From the NCBI GenBank assembly GCA_030765045.1, contig CM060965.1, positions 29,017,435 to 29,081,434 on the forward strand: a DNA stretch of 64,000 bases, in the 5' to 3' direction. The stretch comes from Tenodera sinensis. Its lineage: Eukaryota > Arthropoda > Insecta > Mantodea > Mantidae. Below, piece after piece: positions 45,265-57,170 of this stretch; positions within the stretch are counted from its first letter, which is position 1, and the number at the start of each line of letters is the position of its first letter. The notes beneath the pieces are model-generated. The model ran no database searches and was not told where the DNA came from. It saw only the letters and a program-made list of their open reading frames with translations. A program made the translations under genes and the position numbers.

Positions 45265-47265
45265 AGGGAAGATGTTAAACGGCATGTCGTACATCCCCCG
45301 GCCTACTTTTATTTCTAGTAGTAATTTTTACTCATTTAGTAATATTTTCCTATCTACGGGGACCCTATTATGGTTTCTACGCACTCCAGTCTGTGCAGTC
45401 GATTTGCTATCCTTACATAAACTGTTGTTTAGCCGGATAAGGCACGAATTACGAGTGTTGTACAGTAAATAACTTTGTGGCTCTGGAAAACTGACGCAGC
45501 CTTATCGTACCTACGCTAAAACATCACATTACTGTTTTGCATTTTCGGCTTTACAACACAATATATCTTTGGCTTTCCCATCAGGGATAATTATTATGGC
45601 AAACAAACTTTTATAGAGAATGGCGCATTAGTCCCTCCACCTGAATTACAGATTTAATCCCAAGCTTATCGCATCTGTAATGTGTGTCATAATTTATGCA
45701 AATCAGAAACAAGTTAGCCGTGGCATACAAAAATAAATAAAAACATAATCACTAATTTTCAAGACGCCACAGATGTGAAGGGATTCTTGAGGTATATGCG
45801 TCTAAATGATGGGAAACATCCCAGTCATAGGGAAAGGTACTCTGAAATAGGGGAGGGACATTTTTAACACAAATTGGAATCTTTCAGTTTTATGAAAACA
45901 TGCTTTTATGCGTTTGGAGCAATTTTGGTCATTTAAATTAAATTTTAAACACCATGCAATTCATTTAAACTGTTTTAGCAAGTCATGTTTAAACATAATT
46001 GTTTGAAGCAACATTTTTAAACCTCTTTCTCGGAAACTAATTGAGTTAGAGAAATATTCCAACTTTCTTATATACGCGGGTACATTTAATTCATGCTTAA
46101 GGAGGTGCGGGCGCCATTACAACCACCGTTAGGTCAACTCCAAGTACCTTCGTTCTAGAGGCAAAAGAGAAAGTTAGGTTAGGGAAGTAATGAACACAGT
46201 TTTAGGACTATAAAAATATACTTCATGAGTATGTACTGGCAAGATATTCGTAAGGAAAATGTTTTGTCTTGAAATTTGAATTAATATTACAAATCGTCGA
46301 AGTAAAAATGCGCCAGAAACATAAATAACGGTCGCTGTGTTGGACAGCACTGCTCTACTTGTTCTCGCTTCAAGTTAAGTGATTTATTGATGAAATATCG
46401 ATGTTTCGGGAGCATAAATCTCTTCAATCTTCAGGATGCTGAATGAGCAACTCCCTAAACTTGGGCGTTTCATCATAATTCCGCCTGGCTTGAACCCCGA
46501 AAGCAGGTGTTCTCAACTTTCTCCGGTAACTACAGCCATGGAAAAAATGTTTGAGCGCATTAGGAAAATGTGTAAGCCCATGTCATGTTGCAGCGTGATT
46601 TAGATAAGTCGACATTTGCATCATGCAACTGAGTGCATTGATAGTCTCTGTTCCTTGTGTTATCGTCTATCGGACAAAGTCGACTAAAAAATAAAATAAA
46701 AATAAAATAATATCTGCCAGCTATGTCCAGATACCTAATTTCTTATATCTGGACGTAGTGTGCGGGTATTTTGATTTATTGAAACATTGATTACGATTTG
46801 TTCACAATAGAATGTGCAGAAGTTACTAACCTAAATTAAACTAAATAACAATAATGAAAATTTGTAATAATTTCAAGTTATATAAGATCTCAGAGTATTC
46901 ATGCAATTTATTGTTCCCTAGCCGCTGTTATTCGTCTTTGGTAGGTGGTCCAAGTCTCATCAGGGTGTCGTTTTGGCCTCGACTTCCAAACCTCGGTGCA
47001 ACACGACGTGTGCAACAGGAAAAAGAATAGTAATGGCCAGCTGTCAGTCGCCATTAACTTTTGTGTCTGCCATAGTGAGGAAATTTTTTTAGGAAAATGA
47101 AGGACTTTGTAATACAAGCTTCAAGTTAAGCTTTCTCTAATATATAAGAATAATACTGCTTTATTTAGTTGCATGTTGTATGCGGTATTTTAGAATTACC
47201 CATTTATTGAAGAAAACTTTTTTTCACTCTATACTTGTTCAATGATTGTACTGTGAAATATCTCA
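45265..47265. other. Unassigned DNA
   Basis: A minus-strand frame at 46908-47117 (SSCCTEVWKSRPKRHPDETW) is protein-like but unassigned. No element recognised. Confidence 0.4.
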
Positions 47266-47269
47266 AGAA

Positions 47270-47455
47270 CTAGTGTTATTAACGTTAAAGTATGGTATTT
47301 GGGGCATATTATCTCAAAATTAATTTGATTGTGCCTTATTGTTAAGGGGCAAAAACACGAATTTGATTGGAGAATTTAATGTAGTGCCAACACATTGCCA
47401 TTGTAGCCCAATTGGTAAAGTAACGGAACAGGTTCTATCTTTGTAACAGTAATGT
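47270..47455 (+). mobile_element. SINE-like repeat family D
   Basis: GGGGCATATTATCTCAAAAT and TTTGATTGTGCCTTATTG resemble 54415-54450 (GCATGTTATCTCAAAATGA, TTTGAGAACGCCTTGCTG), and a tRNA-like GTAGCCCAATTGGTAAAGTA follows, as GTTCAGTGGTAGAGTAAG does in the other copy. Confidence 0.4.
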
Positions 47456-47463
47456 AACAGTGC

Positions 47464-47920
47464 TCATACACGAGCACTAATCACTCTATCTTCAAACACT
47501 TCCCTAATTTTATTCATGGACTCCTGTCCTATATGCACAGTAGCAGAATCTTGTTGAAAGCACCCATATGATTTCTCTTCTTCTGTCATTTCACAATAAA
47601 ATAGAGTCAAAATGTCATTTTGGCACCTCTCTGCATTTACAGTCTGCTGGTAGAACATTGGACCGATTATGCATTTAGCACTAACAGCACACCAAACTCC
47701 AACTCTCCGATCATAATGAGGGATTTCTTGAACGCGATGTGGATTTTCAGAGGCCCAGTACGGACTAGCCGCGCGCACAACGGCAGCCGATAGCGGTGAA
47801 TCCAGCAAGGTCGCGGGAGAGGCGAAACGCCGTGTGCTCCGTTAGGCTTTAAATGAAGAACCTGTATATTTGTAGGATTCAAATGGAACTTTCCTGTTTT
47901 TACACAATATTGCACAAAAA
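47464..47920 (-). pseudogene. Tc1/mariner transposase fragment (DD34E-type lineage)
   Basis: The main minus-strand frame reads YWASENPHRVQEIPHYDRRV, GVWCAVSAKCIIGPMFYQQT, VNAERCQNDILTLF and YGCFQQDSATVHIGQESMNK then IREVFEDRVIS. This is the middle of an insect Tc1/mariner transposase, including the second catalytic Asp in FQQD. The third acidic residue and the C-terminus are lost below 47464. Upstream coding continues in another frame toward 47920. The segment WASENPH...GVWCAVS is shared with the 58.9 kb fragment, so both belong to the same broad group. Confidence 0.8.
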
Positions 47921-49085
47921 TGGTACATTGTTATTATTATGTAAATCAGTTTTTCCCATTTAGTTAATAGTAGCACTCTCAAATATTAGTTGTTTGTAAA
48001 ACAAGCGTTAACTCATTCTTGTTTGCTAAAATGTGCTCACGTATCAATAGCACGCGTACTATAGGTTGAGAACTCTGATTTAGAGTATATTATAATAATT
48101 GGACTGAACTCAGAGAAAAATCTTTAATTTCCTGATTTCAAAAATAATATAAATATTTTCTGCTAAGCTAATAGGCTTAGTTTGGCATTCTTCATAGTAT
48201 TAATACATATAAGATCATACATGGAAAATTATAATTTTGTATTGCTGAGAGTTTAAGATAACAATCAAGGAGTTAAATATTACTGACCATATTGGAAAAC
48301 ATGGACACTTTATACGTGAATTATTTAAGTTAGCAAAGTAAAAAGGATAAGATGGATAGTTTAAAGTATCTGCTGTCATCTGCAACTTTTGAACTATGTT
48401 GCACGATAACTTTATAATACCAAATTAAACTCAGTGTGACGTTTGCTATGTAGCTTATGTTCAGAATACACTGTCCATTTAATTTAAATACACATAAACA
48501 CCTTAAACGGACATTTATCAGTATACTTAGCAGCTTCAGATTTTAAATCCTAGGCGACTATAAAAGATTTAGGAAACCTAGTTATGACTTTGATTGCATG
48601 AGAATTAAAATGAAGCCAAAGCCCTCTACAGATATACGTCCCTACTGTCATAAGCAATATAGCTGTCCACGACAACAGTTAAGCAAAGCGGACAGCTGAC
48701 AAACGAAATACCGGTCCTGTTTAAACGATACGACAGGTCTTTATCCCTTTGACATTTTTTCAAATATCACAGATATGTGCACTTAGTTTATAGTCAGCAC
48801 ACAAACCTGTAAATAATCTCTATTCTAACGCTACAGATGTAATTCAAGATAGCTTTTATGTAACCTTTCGTTTCTCTTTCTTTATTTCTTTGCTGTAAGG
48901 TCCTTTAACGATGTAGCAACCTACGTTAAACACTCAAAAGTGCTATACATTATGAAATAACCATATCACTAAACGAAAGACAAAAGGCCTTAACATTTCA
49001 TCTTTCATATTTATCTGTAAATTCTTCAACTATTTAAAAACCTAAGCTAACGAAGTTAAAACATAGTATACAAATCTATTTGACT
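47921..49085. other. Unassigned AT-rich DNA
   Basis: Nothing recognised. Confidence 0.55.
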
Positions 49086-49089
49086 ATTG

Positions 49090-49235
49090 CTCATAGTCTA
49101 CTGTATTCCCATATTCCCCTTGCACCTACAAGAACATTACCAATAAGATAATTTCCGCAATTGTTTATCTCCACTAACATGAAGAAGATAGGGGAATAGA
49201 AGTTTCTAAGAATCGCTAGCACAAGAGTAGAGAAA
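49090..49235 (+). mobile_element. Family X distal-end fragment (copy X9)
   Basis: TCTACTGTATTCCCATATTC, CACCTACAAGAACATTACC, AATAAGATAATTTC and CACAAGAGTAGAGAAAGACA match the distal part of X4 and X8. Confidence 0.6.
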
Positions 49236-49864
49236 GACAGTGCTCGAATTTGTAAAAATATCAAAAATATTATATTGTTTCCTGAAATTAAGGGAAATGA
49301 CGTTTACAACGAGATCAGCTCACATATTAGCCAGATTCTTGAAAGGAGAGAAATTACATTAAAAACGCGGTCAACTTTCGTGTACAGCAAGATGTCAGAT
49401 GTTTTCATGTACCTACTGTTGATTCGCATGTTTTGCCTTACACAGGGCACAAGGCAATTACGCGATTAAATAGTATTTCAGATGTTTTTGAGCAGTAGTT
49501 CTGGTGTTATTGTTTCTGCGACTTTGTAATATCACTTAGATCTTTCATTTCAGTTTCTTCTAAATCCATTTAATCTTTAGGTTATAGTAGGTAAAACAAT
49601 AACGTTTTAGATCAAAGAAAGCAGAAGGCTGCTTGTGTTGTGAACATATAATAGAGTCCCATGAGAAATTAATCATAAAAATGTGTAAAAAGACACAATG
49701 CCACGTGATTGAACTTGAAACCAACGTTGGTCAAATGGAGTAGTACAAAAATGCTAAAGCACTAGTGCATTGTAATTGGGTTTTTTATTTACGAACGCTC
49801 TTTATGTGCTGGTTTTCAGCTTTCCGTTCAACAGCGTGAAGGACCGCTTAATTTTACTCAGAGG
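49236..49864. other. Unassigned DNA
   Basis: The 64-codon frame at 49275 has no motif. Confidence 0.5.
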
Positions 49865-50075
49865 CCTCTATATCAGGCTTGAGGCTGTTCTTTTACGTGC
49901 CGTAAATCTACGACAGGGGACTACCGGCCTTACTTTCCTTCTGAAGGAAGTCTTGCTAAGGATTTTTACTCCCAAAAAAATCTATCGCCCTCCGCCGGGT
50001 GTGAACCTGCGACCTCGGGAACTAGGGCCCAGCATTTTACCCCTACACCATGGAGGACGATTGTTAGTTCGTATG
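49865..50075 (-). mobile_element. tRNA-headed SINE (family F)
   Basis: On the minus strand the head reads CATGGTGTAGGGGTAAAATG (A box) and GAGGTCGCAGGTTCACACCC (B box), and the body ends with TCGTAGATTTACGGCACGTA. The last block is a common arthropod SINE module, to my memory. Only one copy is seen here. Confidence 0.65.
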
Positions 50076-50079
50076 CACT

Positions 50080-52425
50080 CTGTTAGAAGTTCTACTTTTA
50101 GGCCATGCTGTCTAAAACTAACTACTGTTCTGTTCAATACATACGTTTTAAAAGACGAAAATGTTTTCAGTCTATGTATACGGACATCTATATCTATCTA
50201 CCGAGTATGTAGTGAACACAAGGCCCGCGGCAGCGTTGCACCTCGCAAGAAACTCTAGCTTAAGGTATAGAGAGAGAATCCGTGTAAAGGAAAGGCGCCT
50301 TCTATTCCATTATCGCATGGTTTTCCTGCGGTTTATAGACCCAATCTCCTCGGAGCACACCCGGGAACGAGTTTTCACATTTCTGTCACGTCTGAAAGGA
50401 ATGATTTGCATTCCGAATTATTGATTACAATTACGTGACTTGCAGCAGTGCCCTGTAATATGCCATCTCCCGCTGTGCTCTTTTATGGACCACACGTAAC
50501 CTCGTGACATATTACGGCTTACGTACTTCCCACCCCCTTTCCCCCTCAATCGGAAGACAGGGGAGTAACACAACCACAACCAGTTCTGCCTTTTTATTTT
50601 GGGCTAAACCTGACTACTTGTAAACAGCTGGAAATTGACGGAAGGAAATCAGCACAGACCATCCTTTGTTGCTGCGAATTCGCTGCAACTTTTCTGATTG
50701 CCTTGCGTCATCCTGAGTACTTCTTTTTCTTTTGTGCTTTTATTTTCTTTTTCTCTAGTTTCGAGTCATTTTTAAACAATCTTCCTGTTTTTCTTTCACT
50801 CAAGACAGCTTTCTTTTGTGCTTGGTGTCTAACTTTCCTTTTACTGCTCTATTTTTGTCTTGTCCTACATTCATTGTCCATGTTTTTCTGTAATAAAGTG
50901 CTTTGAGTTGTTATTTTGTTGACACAGTGCCATCGCACTTCTTTCTGCACTGTGTTCGTTTGTAAATGAACCTGTTTATTGCTTCCTTGCAGTTGCATTA
51001 TGAAGTTGCTCTTGGATTTATGAGAAGAACATTGTGGTAAAATGTTAGGTTAAAGTGTTTAAATGCACTAATTCGTAAGTAACAAATATTTTATTTGTGT
51101 TGGAAATTACGACAGGCAGTCAGCTGTTGTTTACATACCTATAGCAAATTAATACACACAACTTATTTTCACACGTTTAATGTAAATATTACACTAACCA
51201 GCACCAAATTACTACACTCACAGAATTTGTTTCGCTTTAATCAGAAACTGGAAGAGGTCGGTTGATTCATACGCCAATATGCTTTTACTTTCAAAATCTA
51301 TTTTTAGTTATTCGTGTAACGATGGGATTGCATTGACTCACGTACCAAGTAATTAAAACAGAGTAAGCTACGGTGTTCCATCTGTAATTAGTTAATTAGT
51401 CAACACATCTGTTTTTATTATAGTGACGTCAGCTGCTATATCAGAGAAATCTGGAGCGACTGAGGCAAAAGTAATAAAAAACAGAGTGACGAGAGGAAAA
51501 TATTTATCATTTATTTAAATCAAAATCCAACCTTTTAGCTTTCAAATAAAATGAAACCTTTGAATTTGCATGAGAGAGTTATGTACTACATTAAGTAATG
51601 CCTGAAATGTATTACAACTTGAAGTGAGGTGTTCAATCGAATATATATATATGTAGGATGCAAGAACTCCCGTCCAACCATCGCACAATTGTGCAATATT
51701 GTTTTTTCCCCTGCATTATTACAACTGAGTATCCCCGATCAACCGTTGTGCTGATGTGATTGATAAGAAAGAATCTTCTGGAAATAAAGTTTATATACAA
51801 AAATATCACAATAGTAAGATGATGTAAAGTAGATGATTAGTTGAACGCATCGCCTTGTAGTGTTCAGGATCTGGCGAAAACGCATTACAACTATGTTTCT
51901 TGGATAGACGATTATAAAATCTCTTATATTCACAATTTCAGCTGCTATTGGATAACACGTACAGCTGTTAGAGACCTTTTCGTAAGCATAATGTTGCGTA
52001 ACGTATGTGCATTATGTAAGTTATGTCCAAGTTATATTCCAATATATTACGATTAAGTTTGTATTCAGGGACTGGCAAACAAGTTGATCACAGTGGCTCA
52101 TTTGTCAGTTGCAACGACTGTTGGTTCATCGACAGTTGATCATTATTGAAGAGATCATCATACTACTCTTGACGACGTGTTATCTTACAACAAAGAGGAA
52201 GGCATAGTAAGAGGCTTTGAATATATAATAGATGACACAACTTATGTCGAAAAACAAACGTCCGATCCCTATACTAGCGATTCTTCCTACGAAAGACATG
52301 TTAATCTAAATTTCCAGGATATCTTATGAATGCATAGGAACTCGAGGCAGAAAGATGGCAACATCGAGTTTCATCAATTGTGTCCTCCAGGCCTGACATT
52401 TGAATCTTCTCCTAGACTTTAATTT
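50080..52425. other. Unassigned DNA
   Basis: Short frames (50161-50424, 50703-50906 and others) without motifs. A TA tract occurs near 51641-51652. Confidence 0.5.
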
Positions 52426-52429
52426 CAGA

Positions 52430-52926
52430 GTTGTTATGTTCTAAAAGAGGGGAATGAAAAACAAGGTCGCTCTTCAAAATTTGAAGCAAGATTGAAGACG
52501 TCTCGAACATACAATAGCAAGTATCTGCAACAATTACTCCATCTTGTCAGAAAAGTCCATCCTAAGCAGATTGCTATAGACTACATGCATTCAAGAAATC
52601 ATTGCAGTATGTCCCGATTGCTTAAAGACCATTCTGATACAGCTTGCAAGAATATTGAAGATTGCATAGTATGTATGGTTTTGTTAGGTTTCTACAATTT
52701 CTTCCGGACTGTCGAATGATATAACAAACACAGTACAACGGTCGTCCCCTTCCCTTGTCAGCACTTAGGAAGGGTGAAGTTTGCACTGGATGAGGAAGGG
52801 ATCGTTCGACACATCCATAGTAACGGAAACTGCCGTTCTCTTATATCAGCAAGGGGCCTTGCATATAGATCTGACGCAAGAAAAACAACGTCTCGAGGTG
52901 TGCATATTGCAGTGAATAAGTAAAAG
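52430..52926 (+). pseudogene. Unassigned decayed coding region with a possible exon start
   Basis: One frame stays open from about 52423 to the stop ending at 52923, apart from a single TGA at 52717-52719. It reads SCYVLKEGNEKQGRSSKFEA, then YLQQLLHLVRKVHPKQIAID, ACKNIEDCIVCMVLLGFYNF, and after the stop GRVKFALDEEGIVRHIHSNG and ARKTTSRGVHIAVNK. A pyrimidine-rich stretch ending TTTAATTTCAG (52418-52428) lies directly before it and looks like a 3' splice site. I recognise no family and cannot say whether it is a host pseudogene or a transposon. Of the unassigned frames, it is the most protein-like in the window. Confidence 0.3.
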
Positions 52927-53875
52927 TGTAGACAATGGTAGCGAGGAGACTGCGGGGGATGGAAATGGCATGTGGCTTTCCATCGAGCTAGTTACCCGAC
53001 TTTATCCGAATAGTACCGAAGTTGGTAAACATATCGTTGGCAAACTTTAGTTGCGTTACCGCTACTGTCTGAATAGAAAGACCTATCTAGAACCAAAAAT
53101 TAGGAAACAGTGTGTAAACTTTCTTAGATCAATAGAAGCGACTGCCATGCTCCATTGGTATTAATCAACTCAGCACATAAAATATTTCTGCATCCAAAAA
53201 CTTCAGTTGCCGTTATTATTTTCGTTCATTTTTGGCTTATCAATTTCGCTACATCATTTAACACAACCACTAATGCAATATTACTCTGTGACACCGTTTA
53301 GTAGTTTTCAATCTCCACTAGAGTTTAATTATAGCTCATTAGCATTCTGCTTGGCTGTAGTTATTTATTTACAATGAGTCCGTTACCATGGCAATGGATT
53401 TGTGTTCTGCCGTTCGGAAGAGTGCACTGTTGCATTATGGAACAGATAACAGCTGCTGCTGCAGTTTCACAAACAGAAGAAAAGCGAAATGTTTATTTTG
53501 TACAGAAAACACCATGGGAAGCGGGGTTAGAATTACGTAATCTAAATTCGCTCGTTCTGTTTTTGTTAATCTTCCTGTAAAGCAATTCCACAGAAACGTC
53601 GCTGAGATGCCTAAATGGGAATAAATTGAATATTCTAATTAGAACAGTGTCTGGTCGAGGATGTCAGGGCTAAATTTGTTTTCCTTTACGTGGTAAATGT
53701 AAGTAATCTGGGTAAGGTTATACCGTGTATGTGTTTTTTTAAGCATTCTCTGCACATCTTTTCCTACTTAATCATAGTCATCATCGTCAATCTGATGTTG
53801 AAGATATAGGTGTTGCCTTTCGGCACCCAAGTTACGGATTCATATAGGCCAAGTGCGACATTTAAGTACGAGTTG
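52927..53875. other. Unassigned DNA
   Basis: Nothing recognised. Confidence 0.5.
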
Positions 53876-53879
53876 GAGA

Positions 53880-54005
53880 ATCTAATGTCGTATCGGCACA
53901 TTGGCCATGGTAGTTGTATTTAAAGCAGCCGGGCGGTAACCGGCAGATCCCGTTATTGCACTGAATTTTTCAATCTCATTCTTCCCTTTCCAAACCTGTT
54001 CCGCT
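53880..54005 (+). mobile_element. SINE-like repeat family D, tail copy
   Basis: GGCAGATCCCGTTATTGCAC and TTTTTCAATCTCATTCTTCC parallel GGTCCCGGCTATATCATTGC and TTTTTCAGTTTCATTCTACC at 54534-54575. Confidence 0.35.
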
Positions 54006-54369
54006 ATTGTGCGGAAGAACGATTAATAACACTATGAATGCACAATCTGGCAACAGATTTTTTTTCGGTAAGAGTATATTGAGAGGATCCTCTCTCTTGC
54101 GGAAGAAGGACAGGTTTACAACTTCTTGGAATGTGTTCGTTAGGGGATGGAGACTACCATGAACACTGCTGATTAAACACGAATGCAGTAGCTTTACAAG
54201 GGAAGTATAGCCTAACCACAACTAAATGACTGTCATAAATCCGCGCTTCAGAAAACAGAAACTCCATTCCCGTTCTTGAAGACGAATTCTGACCCTGATT
54301 TTAAAGAATTTCGCAATTACATATTAACTCCAAACGAAGTTTTAGTTGCCAAAATTCTGAATAACTATA

Positions 54370-54600
54370 AAATCCCGAACTTAAAGTACTTATGGGATTG
54401 TAAGTCACCATTAGAGCATGTTATCTCAAAATGAATTTGAGAACGCCTTGCTGTTTTCTGGGAAACTTAATGTACCACCAGTATGATGTCATGGAAGTTC
54501 AGTGGTAGAGTAAGATCAGCACGAAATTTGAGGGTCCCGGCTATATCATTGCATTTTTCAGTTTCATTCTACCCTTTCAATTAACGTACGTTTAATAAGT
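54370..54600 (+). mobile_element. SINE-like repeat family D
   Basis: It shares its upstream body with 47270-47455 and its tail with 53880-54005. GAAGTTCAGTGGTAGAGTAA and TTTGAGGGTCCCGGCTA are the tRNA-like A- and B-box regions. Confidence 0.45.
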
Positions 54601-55600
54601 TGGTCCTTCTCGAACCTTGCGTATACAAATTGTTCTCAGTAGGTATTGAATTTAACATGGAAATGCGGACGTATTCGATACGGAATGTGCACTCAATTTG
54701 ATCTCAATTCCCCTTGGAAACGCGGTAATTATGTCCACTCGTGCATTGCTGCAGTTCCGCGCAGTCAGTGTATGGTAAGCACATAAACTTGACGATGGAT
54801 CTATTATTGCCATCACCCTTCCTCCAGAACGTCATTAAAATACCCTGGAATCAACTGGTGTTCAATAGGTCTTCGATCCGTTTTATAAACCCCTTTTGGA
54901 TTGGATCTCTTGATGCTTTCCATCGATTGCCATTCATCGGGCTGAAATTCCAGTGAATTCAATGCCCAATTGCTCCTGAAACAGTACAAAATTGCACTAG
55001 CTTACAGATCAATTAGTTTATGTATAGAGAAGAACAAACAGTTGACTTAAACTACGCATTGGCTTTCTTCCAAGGGTATATTTACACAAACTTCACTGTA
55101 ACTGATAGTTTTACATTATTACCTGCATACCATTAAACCTGCATTAAGTAAGATGGGAATGAAAGTATTTGTGAATTAAATGTCAAAGCCATCGATCGTA
55201 TCCTAACATAAACACCACAAACCAAGCAGGGGCATTATTATCAAAACGATAAAGGAATTTCAATCATGTATTGGCCATCTTGTTAAATCATCTGCTGAAA
55301 CACACAACCGTTCTTTAGTTCACTGTAAAATACAAATCCATCTGACTTCACAGTAACCATTGAAGGCATTCACTTTATATCGGTCCGTCACTAAAAATCG
55401 TTCCCCGGTTGCCCTCAAGCATTATGGAAATATGAGATCTAAGAATCCGAACTTGGTTTTTCCCGCGCGCGGTATTGATGGTAGGCTGGCGCTACTGTGC
55501 ACAATGAAAGGAGAAACCTAATTGCATGTACCAGTCAGTAGCTACATGCATGCTAGCAAGTGATGTGCCATAATACGCGTTTGTCACATTTGCGATTTCT
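54601..55600. other. Unassigned DNA
   Basis: The stretch before the transposase pseudogene may hold its 5' end, but no inverted repeat is visible. Confidence 0.45.
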
Positions 55601-55604
55601 CTCA

Positions 55605-56640
55605 AGATGGCTGAGCAAGTTGAGCAAAATCAGTGCATCAAGTTTTGTCAACGGCTGGCTGATTCTCAAAGCGAAACAATTCAGCAGGTGTTTGGAGACG
55701 ATGCTATGGGGATAACAAATCAAGGAGTGGTTCAACCGATTCAAAGATGCCCGCACATCGGCAGAGCGGGATCAACCTTCCGGGAGGTCAGAAACTGCTT
55801 GAAGTGCCACTGCTATTGAGAGAGTGGAAAAACTAACAATAGTATAGAAATTGCCGAAGTGGCTGAGATCAGTGAAGATTCCTCACACACCAATTTGCAC
55901 GATTTGAACTTGGGTAGAGCGGCTGCGAACTTTGTGCCAAAGCTGCGGTGGGTGGAACAGAAAAAAAACTCCTCTTGCAGTAGCACAGGATCGACTGCAT
56001 GGTACTAACACTGACCCCAGGTTTCTGAACACTGTGATAACCGGGTATGAATCATGGGTGTACGGACACAAACCGGTCACAAAAGCAATGGAAGCATCCC
56101 GAGTCCCTAAGGCCGAAAAAAGCTCTACAGGTTCTAAGTAAAATCAAGAATTTCGATATTCATAGAATTGCGAACCACAAATACGTCCGGAAGGACAATG
56201 ACAAAAGAGTGCTATAAGCAAGTTTTTCGCCGACTCCATGATGCAGTTCGGCGCAAAAGAACCCCTGGACGTCGGAAAGCTGACAGTTCCATTATGACAA
56301 TGCTCCAGCGCATTCATCACACCTGATCCAGATTTTCCTGACAGAACATCAGATTTCAGTGGTTCAACAACCTCCCTACTCTCCAGACATGGATCCTTGA
56401 GGCTTATGGTTGTTTTCGAAGATGGAAACGCCGTGAAAGGATACCGTTTTGAGAGTAGAAAGAAGTTCATGCGAAACACGACGGTGGAGGCGAATACTAT
56501 AAAAAAGAAAGCCTTCCAAAGGTGTTTCTGAAGTGGAAGGATCGATGGGCTAATTGTGTGGAGGCGAAAAGGGTCAATCTTGAAACGGATTGGAGTACCA
56601 ATCCCATCCTGCTTTTTTTCCCAGCCAAAGGTAGGATACT
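55605..56640 (+). pseudogene. Mariner-like transposase pseudogene, near full length (third lineage)
   Basis: From ATG at 55605 the frame reads MAEQVEQNQCIKFCQRLADS and QSETIQQVFGDDAMG, the N-terminal helix-turn-helix of a mariner subgroup found in many insects. After shifts come EWFKRFKD-like sequence, DPRFLNTVITGYESWVYGH (first catalytic site, Asp changed to Tyr in TGDES), then MTMLQRIHH in place of HDNAP.H, then VVQQPPYSPDMDP and a W..RW-type end. Several stops and frameshifts are present. The N-to-C order is complete over about 1.0 kb, so this was a whole element. Minus-strand frames here are shadows. Confidence 0.75.
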
Positions 56641-56676
56641 TTTTAAAGAGACTCCTAAGTAGAGTTTATTTTCTAA

Positions 56677-56790
56677 GACAGTCAATATAGGAGTTCCCCA
56701 GGGTTCCATTTTGAGCCCATTTTTTGTTTATAATTTCTGTCAATGATCTATCAGTTGCTCAACCTGATAGAATAATTGCATATGCTGGTT
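56677..56790 (+). pseudogene. Non-LTR reverse transcriptase fragment (motifs B to C)
   Basis: One frame reads VNIGVPQGSILSPFFVYNF at about 56680-56740, the classic motif B GVPQGSILSPLLF..YIND. About 30 bases on, another reads RIIAYAGY, where YADD is expected, followed by loss of similarity. This is about 110 bp of a LINE reverse transcriptase, distinct in sequence from the Jockey-like LINEs at either end of the window. It ends just before a SINE. Confidence 0.65.
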
Positions 56791-56849
56791 ATCAATTTTG
56801 AAGGCTTCTGTAGCCGGGTAGCGTTTGCTCTGATTGAAATGACAGGGCT

Positions 56850-57045
56850 TTTTGTAGTGTTTAACGCCCGCTTTTACTACTGCGGCACCGCAGGTGGTGA
56901 GCTGATGATACATGGAATGAAGATGGAGCACCGGTAGAATGAGATGGCGGGGGAAACCGGAGCACCCGGTGGAAACCCGCCCCAGCGCCGCTTCGTCCAC
57001 CACGAATACCACATGCGGTTGCCTGGGATCGAACCCGGGCCGCTT
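56850..57045 (-). mobile_element. SINE family E head with a different 3' end
   Basis: On the minus strand, CGGGTTCGATCCCAGGCAAC (B box) and GCATGTGGTATTCGTGGTGG match the head at 17250-17285. After CTCCGGTTTCCCCCGCCATC the body differs from 17202 and 39262 and ends GCGGGCGTTAAACACTACAA. It may be a subfamily with a swapped tail. Confidence 0.65.
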
Positions 57046-57061
57046 TGGTGAGAATAACAGA

Positions 57062-57170
57062 ACTAGTAATAGTATAGCTCGTTTTAGAACACTGAAATAT
57101 TTAAATAATAGTGTTTATGAGGACTAGTGACAGTATTAGCTCGTTTTAGAACACTGAAATATTTAAATGA
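57062..57170 (+). repeat. Direct tandem duplication, period about 61 bp
   Basis: TAGCTCGTTTTAGAACACTG and AAATATTTAAAT occur twice, at 57075 and 57137, each preceded by ACTAGT. Confidence 0.9.
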
